A stretch of 64,000 bases of DNA from contig SIJG01000003.1 in NCBI GenBank assembly GCA_023374025.1, positions 806,001 through 870,000 of the forward strand, written 5' to 3'. How positions within the stretch are numbered: position 1 is the stretch's first letter; each line of letters opens with the position of its first letter. The notes under the pieces were generated by a model, which ran no database searches, was not told the DNA's origin, and saw only the letters and a program-made list of their open reading frames with translations. Origin of the DNA: Heterodera schachtii. Its lineage: Eukaryota > Nematoda > Chromadorea > Rhabditida > Heteroderidae. Both the position numbers and the translations under genes were made by a program. Shown here piece after piece: positions 56,345 to 64,000 of this stretch.

Positions 56345-56988
56345 TTGTTTTTGAATTTAATGTGCGTAAGCCACCAAATTACCACCGAAAAAGAATGCCA
56401 AGAATATGAGAATGAATTTATGGGATCATTCAATGGGTTTTCGAATGCTTCTGAATTTGTTTCTTTCAATAAATTCACAATCGAATGCTTTTCTTTGTGG
56501 TTTTGCGAAAAAACAAAATTTAAAAATCCCAAAAGTGGCAAAGACATTAATGGAACAATTGGGGAAATAATGACAAAAATCCATAAGAATTATTGTGAAG
56601 AAATTGGAAGAGGGCAAAATATTGAGAATACATTAAATAAAATGGAAAACGAAACGGAAAATTTAATCAAAAATTTGAAAAAAGACCCAAAATCGCAAGA
56701 AAAGGTTCAAAATATGGTTGAAATGGAGCTGAACAAGAACCGAAAACTGAATGAAAAAATTAAAAAAGTCATGGAAAGCCTAAAAGTTAATTCCTTCTCC
56801 GATTTGCTTAGCGGTAAAATTTTATATTTTTATTAATTTAATTAGTCCTTTTAGCCGCTTTTCAAACATTTTTTGGAAATTGCAAAAACTGTTCCATCAT
56901 GTCACCAAAACAAATGCTAAGAAGAAAACGACGGATGACAAAACATGAAATGGAAACACATCAAATACAGCAAATGAGCATTGTTTGA
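56345..56988 (+). CDS. gene X, right copy: coiled-coil protein with basic patch, C-terminus shifted
   Basis: Exon A is open from 56345 (in-frame ATG at 56360) to 56813. Exon B is 56855-56988 (TGA). About 190 codons from 56360. The N-terminus is hydrophobic (ALFLNLMCVS), suggesting a signal peptide whose true start is unclear; an ATG at 56340 is in another frame. Then come ITTEKECQEYENEF, a Cys-containing middle (CFSLWFCEKTKFKNPKSGKD), and a helical Lys/Glu/Asn-rich region (MENETENLIKNLKKDPKSQE). Exon B has FQTFFGNCKNCSIM and the basic RRKRR. Compared with the left copy one G is missing just after the basic patch, so the Asn/Gln-rich tail is replaced by a short out-of-frame end. Coiled-coil and nuclear-type features match the neighbouring H2 locus. 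Function unknown. Confidence 0.5.
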
Positions 56989-59900
56989 GCCTGTGTAAGT
57001 GATTTTTCATCTAAAAATCAAAATTTGGCCATTAATTGTGAGTGATTTTGTATCAAAAAAGCAAAAATTCCAAAAAATTGCAAATCGTCAAAAATAATGT
57101 ATTTATCACATACGAAGATAATCTTATCATACAATCCAGGAATTACTATAAATTTACGGTGAGAAATAAACAAAATATTCGTAAATTGCCTTTTTTCGTT
57201 TTTAATATCCAGTTAAAATTAAAAAAAATTACAAAGACGGAAATTCCCCGAAACAACAGACAGATTTTTGGATCCAATTTTCTTACGACGGGATCCGTAT
57301 CAGATTGGGATTAATCAGAAGCGGTTAAACTGAAGTGGTCTGATTTTAGTCCCTATAATCTTTCTTCTCTTTGTCGCTCCGTTCCATTTCCAAAATTTTT
57401 CGCTCTCATCCGCCGTTGGCTTTGTTTTTCTGTTTCTGTTATGATGAATAGATTAATAATTTTACATTATTAAAGTCTAATAATAAGAAACCTTGTAGAA
57501 GATACAATTTGTCCTTTTTTGCTTTCTAAATTTTTTTTTCTTAAGAATTAATACTTAAAAAATTAATTATACAATTTTTTTTGTTTTAAATCTTAGGCAT
57601 AATAAAATCTATTTGTTAAAATTAATAAATTTTAATTTAATAATTATTCATTTTGTTTTTTCTTTATTTTTTTTAATTTTGCAAATCGTTTACCTTTGTC
57701 TTTTAACCATCGTAAAATTGTGAATATATTAACTTTTAAGATTTCCGCAATTTCTTTTTGTGTGAATTCTCTCGTTCTTATCATTCCATGATATTTCTTG
57801 ATTATTTCTTCCTTTTCTTCTTCGCTATGTTTTTTCCATTCTTAATTATATTAATTGGTCACATATTCTATTAGAATTCCAATTAAAAAATAATTATTTA
57901 TTTTTTAACACATATTTGGCAATTAATGTGCTAAGATTTTTCAATTTTTTATTTTAAATAAAATAGCATTTTATGTCTTTTTTAAATTTAGAGAATTAAT
58001 TTTTATTTATTCGTTTTTCCCCTCCTCTAAAATTTTCTTTTTCTTGGCAATGTTTTACCCAAAAAATCTGCCATTTTTCGATTCCATTTTTTCTTACTTG
58101 CTAAGCCGAATCCTTTTTTCCAACGAGTTATTGTTGTACGGTTAATGCCCATTTCTTTTGCGATTTGATTTTCTGTTTTGTAAGTGTATTTTTTGCTCGA
58201 GTTTCTCTTATGTTCTTTTACTATTTCGTCAAATTGTCTAATAATTTTGAGCTTTTTTTCTGCCGAATATTTGCGAATGGATTCTGAAAAATAAATAATT
58301 TACCGTAATAAAATAAAGATTGAAAAGATTAACGCGGAAATTGAAAATAGAAAACACTAACTAAACAATGCGTTAGCTGAAAAATGTACATATAGGTTAT
58401 TGCATTTAAGAATGTACAGTAATATGAGCATCTGAAATTTGAAGGCAGGAATTTTTTATTAACGCTATTTAGGTATTCAATTAAAAAGAATTTTGGTTTC
58501 TGAGTCATGGCTTTTTTTAAATAAGCGTTATTACTTAATATGATAAAATAATTAATTTATAATACGATATCTAAACACAAATAAACATTTTACTCATCAA
58601 TTATATGGAAGTATTAAAATTTTTACCGCTACAATGAATAAAAATGTTGGTAAATTTTTATATATTTAAAATTATTATTATTTTATTAAGTTTTTATATC
58701 AAATGAAGGGTTTTCCATTTTTTTTTTTTTTTGCATTTTGAATGTAGAATTATTAGAGAATTGAATAAATCATGGTTTATACGGTTTGCTTAAGGCCTAA
58801 CAAGCAGATTTACATGGATAATGAATCTTTAAAAATCAAATGTACTTGTTGACTGCATAAACGACTTTAAATTTAAATTTTAGTATCAGTGTAATTTTTT
58901 GATTGGGTATGGAATGCTGTAAACACCTTTTAGTATGAAATTTCATGCCGTTAATTTTTTTTTTTTTTGCATTTTCCGCCCATAGATGACAAAAGATATT
59001 TGTGCAAAAAAATTAGAACAAAAATTCCGAATTTTTGTATTATTCTTTTTAATTTATTTAAAATTAATCGTATAATTAAATTCATTATCATCTTTTTATA
59101 TAATATATTAATTATTTTATTAATCATTGAGTTTTTTGTGGATCGACCTAGCACCTGATATTACTACTGTACATTCTTTTTAATGTACTGTATCTCGGAC
59201 GAATTTTTCTGAAAGCCGGCATAGGTCCTATGCTGCAAATATATGAAAAGATCCTAGGATTTTTTCTAAATTCAATTAACCTTGGCTTTTCCTAAATCTT
59301 AATTGTTCTCATTAAATAAGTATAAAAAAAAAAATCCAACAATTTCAAAAGAATGTTTTCGAATGACTTTTTCATCCTATTTAAATAAATTACAAATTTA
59401 TACCAATTTGATATTTGTGCTTCCAATCTCTGATTTGTCTTGTGCTTACTCCCAATTTGTGGGCAATTGCTTCATTTAAATTTTTAATTTCTTTCCTTCC
59501 TAATTTTTTGTCCAAATTCTTCTTAGCATTAATATATTGCTGAACGATTTGTTTCTTCTCTTCAACAGATAATTTGCCTTAATATTAAAATTTATTTATT
59601 TTTCCAAATTTCGTTTAATTGAAATTTAATTAATTTTTCACCTTCTCTCTTATTCTTCTCACATTTTATTTGGATTTGCTTATCCACATTTAAATGTTCA
59701 AAAATGTTTTCTACAGTTTCATTAAATGAAAAATTGTCCATTTTTTCATCTTCAAAATCAACGCTAATTTCATTGTCAGGGTTTTCGGGTTCAGTTAAAG
59801 AAATTTGTTCACTTCCGTTGCTAAGGTATTCATTAATAAGACCAACATTATCTACAAAATTTGATCATAAGGTGATTATATATCAATTACAGTATACATT

Positions 59901-60074
59901 TAACTTTTGCTAATTTGACTAAACCCAATCAAAATGGCTGCATTTTTTGAATTTTCCTAGCTCTGGTCTCCAACATAAAAGTTATAGAAAATTTATAATG
60001 CGCTCGAATGGCTCATAGACAAATATAATTTGGTCACCTTGGCCTATCGTAAACCCAGGAGCTAAAAACATCTT
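56478..60074. repeat. right arm of the 3.6-kb inverted repeat
   Basis: Reverse-complement partner of 37003-40606. It contains gene X's right copy (plus strand) and H2 exons 3-7 (minus strand). About 170 bp around 56990-57160 is replaced by unrelated sequence compared with the left arm. The 22-28 bp shift in paired coordinates along the arm shows scattered small indels. The outer edge at 60074 falls in H2 intron 2. Confidence 0.8.
57353..59851 (-). pseudogene. H2 right copy, missing signal-peptide and second exons
   Basis: Exons corresponding to H2 exons 3-7 are 59642-59851, 59404-59577, 58027-58283 (or to a donor before the read-through TAG), 57694-57840 and 57353-57435. All keep length in multiples compatible with the left copy; the last has a 3-bp insertion. 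The acidic exon is translated identically and the HTH units are intact (ITRWKKGFG in place of ITRWRKELG). Exons 1 and 2 are absent because homology ends at 60074 inside intron 2. It is either a 5'-truncated pseudogene or, if transcribed from a new start, a non-secreted variant. Confidence 0.6.
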
Positions 60075-60209
60075 TCTGTATCAAATCAGCTTAGAAGATC
60101 AACTCATTATACTAGCTTATCTTATTTTTCAAAAATTCTGATTCACTGACGCTTTTTCCACTGTCTGCCAGCATTGAATAATTTACTTTATAGCCCCAAC
60201 ACTTTCAAC

Positions 60210-60400
60210 TAGAGTTGAGCGGGACCGTGACCTGAACACGGACAACTGAGTACAACTGAGTACCGAAGTCCCGGTTTTGACCGGTACCGGGACTAGTCCC
60301 GGGTTTTTTCCCGGTTTTCCCAGCCAAAATTTCCCGGTTTTTCAACCCGAAAAGTCCCGGTCCCGGTTAAGCCCAAAATTCCCGGACCCGCTCAACTCTA
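60210..60400. mobile_element. hAT-type MITE (191 bp)
   Basis: Terminal inverted repeats start TAGAGTTGAGCGGG at both ends. The flanks are CTTTCAAC (60202-60209) and CTTTCAAT (60401-60408), an 8-bp duplication with one mismatch. The interior is dense in TCCCGG / CCGGGA units, strongly GC-rich for this genome. Confidence 0.8.
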
Positions 60401-60899
60401 CTTTCAATTCCGACTCCGACATTTTTGCCTTTTTTATAGTTATCCCCAACCCAGACTCTTCCAACCCCACAATCCCTGACAAATTTGCAACCCCGAGTCG
60501 TGGTTGCAACTCTAAATATCAATTATTTGTTATTTTTTTCCAAGATTTAGGCGATATATGTTTATGCAAAACTGGAATAGAAAAATGATGAATTTGATAC
60601 CAATTTTACTCACTTGCGCATTTTCGATGTCGCAAATATTCCCTATTAATATATTATAAATTAAAAAAAAGCCTAAAGAAAAAGTTATAATAAAAAATTT
60701 GAAAAAATTCGATTGTTCTAAAAATTTTATATGCACATTGGATTTGTTTCTTTTGACTGTTCCTTGAAAAAAATAAATAGAAAAATTGGATTTAATTTAA
60801 GAAAAGGTTTTTAAGCTAAATTGAAAATAAAGAGTTTTCTATGGCCCAAAGATGCCAAAGAATGGCACGGCCATGAATTTTTAAACAAATTTTGGAAAA

Positions 60900-61610
60900 T
60901 ATTGATTATAGTCCCCAAACTCAAAAATGCTTAAAAACGGTCAGAATCGTTCTAAAATGGTTCGAAATGGGTTGGAAAAATAGAATTAGGGGCGCGCTTG
61001 CCCTTTGTCAGGCTGAAAAAGTGCCGGAATTGGAGTGCCAAACTCAGCTGGGACTCAAATAAACGCACTATAAAAAGCACTAAAAAGACATTTAAATAAT
61101 TTTCTTGGGTAATTTGTGGCGCTGATCACGAATATGACCTTTATTTTACAAAATTCCGAACCCGAACCCTAATTCGAACAAATTTAAAATTCATAAATTA
61201 AAAAAACAACAAATTTTTAGGGGTTTTCGAGGTCGCTGGAACACCGGGACAACTCCCAGTGAAAATAGACATTTCAGTAGCAACGAAATAAAAATTTTAT
61301 TTTTTTAATTTATAAATTTTGCTCGAATTAGGGTTCGGGGTTTGGAATTTTGCAAAATAAAGGTCATATTCGTGATCAGCGCCACAAATTACCCTAGAAA
61401 ATTATTTAAATGTCTTTTTAGTGCTTTTTATAGTGCGTTCATTTGAGTCCCAGCTGAGTTTGGCACTCCAATTCCGGCACTTTTTCAGCTTTAAAAAGGG
61501 CAAGCGCGCCCCTAATTCTATTTTTCCAACCCATTTCGAAACTTTTTAGATAGATTTTGACCATTTTTATGCATTTGTGAGTTTGGGGACTATGATCAAT
61601 ATTTACCATA
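60900..61610. repeat. near-perfect palindromic foldback element (about 0.7 kb)
   Basis: The left arm, about 60900-61200, is matched in reverse complement by about 61310-61610. Start AATATTGATTATAGTCCCCA; end TGGGGACTATGATCAATATT. Shared inner blocks include GTGCCGGAATTGGAGTGCCA and TGGCGCTGATCACGAATATG. A spacer of roughly 100 bp separates the arms. Related sequence occurs at 13207-13430 and 18895-19205. No target duplication was resolved. Confidence 0.7.
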
Positions 61611-61639
61611 AAATTAATTAAATTAATTATTTTTACGGA

Positions 61640-62000
61640 CCAAAATATAAACTTAGTTCTAGTCGGTTTTACGCGTCCCATGAATGACGGGTCAGGGTCG
61701 TTTTGTATGGGCCATTTTCGTACGAGCACAAATTTAACCAAATCCAACATCATTGGTATTATTAGATAGCCTAAATGTACTCTATTAGCTTGCAAAATTG
61801 TGAAAAATTTCGTTAAGGTACAAAAAAGTTATGATCAGAACAATTCAAAAAATTGGTTGTTCGATCATTTTTTGCCGTGCCGTAACTTTTTTAACCTTAA
61901 TGAAATTTTTCAAATTTTGCAGACTAATAGAGGACATTTAAGGCTATCATATGATACCAAGTTTGTTGGATTTGTTAAAAAAAATTATAGCCAAAAAAAT
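61640..62000. repeat. foldback repeat with GATACCAA signature
   Basis: AATCCAACATCATTGGTATT near 61740 pairs with AT-ATGATACCAAGTTTGTTGGA near 61950. Inner sequence (CAAAATTGTGAAAAATTTCG against GAAATTTTTCAAATTTTGC) also pairs. It is related to the inverted repeats at 4.5, 25.9 and 35.4 kb. Confidence 0.5.
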
Positions 62001-62009
62001 TTGCGAAAA

Positions 62010-62880
62010 AGGAACTATTATAGGCACCAAAAATTGAAAAAAAATGCATGAAAAGGCACGAAAATCTCGAAAAAGCATGAAAAAGGCATTTAAAGTTTTT
62101 TTTTATTAAGGATTTTTAGGGAGCAAGTAAGATTGCACAAAGGATCGTTCGAGTGCCGTTTTTCAAATGATATGGACAAGGGAGGGGGGGGGGGGGGTGC
62201 AATTGAATGAAATTTGGGGATTGGATGAGTGTGAAATGTAGAAGTTGGTGAAAAATTATGTAAATTGTGAAGAATAGCCGATTGAATAAAGCGACTGCGC
62301 TGCAGAACGAACACCAACTTTTTCATTCATCAAAATTCTCCTCTCTTCCAAATTATTTATTTATTAACTCTAAACTTTTTCCCAGTTTTCAATCAAATAT
62401 GATGTATCCGATCGTTTGGGAATTGGTTTTAAAGTGCAAAATTGCTTGTACTGCTCCGAATCGTTGTTGGGAGCCCGTTCACTTTGACAACGCATATCTT
62501 TGTCTCGACGCTTCCATTGACCCTAATAAATTTCAACAATTATTTGTCCTTTTCCGAAATTGTACGTCATTTTGGTCCTCTTTCTTCAATTTTTGATTGG
62601 ACCTTTGTGGATTCTGCCTTTTTTACGTTGTGAAAATTTTTTGCCGTGTGCAGCGCAACAATCAGAATGTAAAATTTTATTCATTTTTATTTACTTTATT
62701 CAAAACCCATAGTCCGTTCGTCGCGTTAATACTCTCTCGCGCTCTGCTCGTACCGGGAATCGAGTGCCGCCTCCCATTCCTTTGTCTGTTGTAAACACTA
62801 CTCTTTTACCGAGGTCACATTCAACTTCCTTTTCTTAAGCCTGTCTCAGTTTCGGTTGTCTGAAGCACGTCGGCATTTTA
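62010..62880. other. unassigned region with a weak open frame
   Basis: A plus-strand frame within 62267-62596 (from ATG at 62399: MYPIVWELVLKCKIACTAPN...) has mixed composition and cysteines but no start or splice support. A G run sits at 62183-62198. No gene call made. Confidence 0.3.
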
Positions 62881-62892
62881 CATTTGCCACGG

Positions 62893-63105
62893 ACTCTTCC
62901 ATTGTTGGGATCGATCACTTTTTTTAAACTCTCCCATTTGTTGGGATCAATTACTTTTTATTTTTTGTTTTTAAACTCTTCCATTTGTTGGGATCGATCA
63001 CTCTTTTTTTCTCTTCCATTGTTGGGATCGATCACTTTTTTTAAACTCTCCCATTTGTTGGGATCGATCACTCTTTTTATCTCTTCCATTTGGATTAATC
63101 ACTTT
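62893..63105. repeat. minisatellite
   Basis: About six imperfect tandem copies of CTCTTCCATTTGTTGGGATC followed by GATCACTTTTTTT and a variable AT-rich spacer. Unit length varies between about 32 and 55 bp. Confidence 0.75.
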
Positions 63106-64000
63106 TTTTTTAAATTTCTTTTTAAACTTTTTTAATTTCTTTTAAAACTTTTAAATACTTTATAATCACTTACTAATAAAATAATTTTATTAAATGTGTA
63201 GCATATTTACAGCCGAAATTTAAATACATTCTCCCTTTCCCGTGGCGGGACCATGATTATGGTGTTACCGTACCTTTGATAAGCCCACCACAAAAGGGAT
63301 AAGACTATAAGCAAAGGAGGGAGAGAAGCAAAAGAGTAGAGACAATGATAAAAGGAGTAAATGATTAAATATTCGTCAGGGGGGGGGGCTATATGACATT
63401 TCGCCTACTAACCCAAAGACGGACGTTTTGAACTTCGACGTAAACGATGAAGGCGAAAGCAATGTTTTTGGCTTAGTTGGCGAAATGTCAGTAGGCGAAA
63501 AGTCTGTACATCGGATGGGGGGCGGCGGCATAAAAAGAGTGCCCAAATATATACGTTTAACTTTTTTTCATAAATTGAGACATTTAAGTTTATGATTGAA
63601 AAACCGAGTTTCAATTTAAAAGAATTTTAAATTCAACTCACATAAAAATTAAGAAAAATGAATAAAAAAAACAAAGTGTAAAAAGAGGGAAAAAGAAGAA
63701 CAGAAAAGAAACAAAGCGAACGGTACAATGAATAACAAAATAATTTAGTAAAAGCGCGAAAATGGCCATAAAATGGACCAAAATGGGAAATAGGGACATA
63801 AAATTACAAAAACATGAACATAAATTGTTCCTGAAAACTCTAGAAAATATTGTACTTCTCAAGCAATGAAAAAGGCATTTTCAAATATGAATAGACTGTG
63901 GAATATTTGGCCAACTTTTGCGGAACTATAGATTAATTTTCAAATCAAGGAAAATAAATTAAAAAAGTATGCCAAAGTAATTTTTTGCTAATTGTCTTTT
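63106..64000. other. AT-rich end of window with a short inverted repeat
   Basis: At 63394-63500 GACATTTCGCCTACTAA pairs with TTAGTTGGCGAAATGTCAGT. The GTTGGCGAAATG motif also occurs at 32120-32190. No genes supported. The open frame at 63638-63862 is low-complexity. Confidence 0.4.

Noticed and set aside
62893..63105. Regular repeats that might be read as a CRISPR array
   Set aside because: Units are imperfect, adjoin with AT-rich variable tails rather than unique spacers, and the context is eukaryotic; it is a minisatellite.

Overview
The window looks like nuclear DNA of a nematode, most likely a plant-parasitic tylenchid (root-knot or cyst nematode type). The reasons are very AT-rich intergenic DNA with GC-richer exons, many small exons with short GT-AG introns, an SLC17-type transporter and srsx-type chemoreceptors, and tandem SPRY-domain genes that resemble the SPRYSEC secreted effectors. 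No bacterial features, rRNA operon, CRISPR array or convincing intact tRNA was seen. The genus is an inference.

Layout. 0-1 kb: two minus-strand exons of unrecognised genes. 2.1-4.8 kb: hAT-type non-autonomous transposons with 8-bp target duplications, one nested inside another. 8.3-12.7 kb: an intact ten-exon SLC17-family transporter gene (548 codons). 13-14.3 kb: a duplicated scrap of its last exon and a long-inverted-repeat element. 14.5-18.7 kb: three minus-strand SPRY genes, the middle one with a one-base deletion. 19.4-20.3 kb: a coiled-coil gene built of phase-1 exons. 20.6-21.7 kb: a small membrane-protein gene split by a hAT insertion. 22.5-25 kb: the best copy of an srsx-like receptor gene. 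Decayed copies lie at 41.1-43.0, 43.7, 44.1-45.2 and 53.1-54.3 kb, and the last ends in retrotransposon sequence.

26.8-40.6 kb is the most unusual part: a run of small multi-exon genes whose predicted products start with, or show traces of, a secretory signal yet carry nuclear-type modules. These are repeated helix-turn-helix-like exons, a BED-type zinc finger, very basic Lys-rich tails and repeated [I/V]-K-x-E-P motifs. The right end of this run (37.0-40.6 kb) is repeated in inverted orientation at 56.5-60.1 kb, about 15.9 kb away, and the two copies are broken at different places. The proposal is a local family of secreted proteins that could act in a nucleus, perhaps effectors built from transposase-type DNA-binding domains. 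The exon structures are read from the sequence; the function is inference.

Between the inverted arms lie the receptor pseudogenes and, at 48.3-51.1 kb, an intact seven-exon beta-1,4-galactosyltransferase-family gene. The last 4 kb is mostly repeats (a 191-bp hAT MITE, a 0.7-kb palindrome, a minisatellite). All exon joins were chosen by hand from splice signals, frame continuity and paralogue comparison; none is backed by transcripts.
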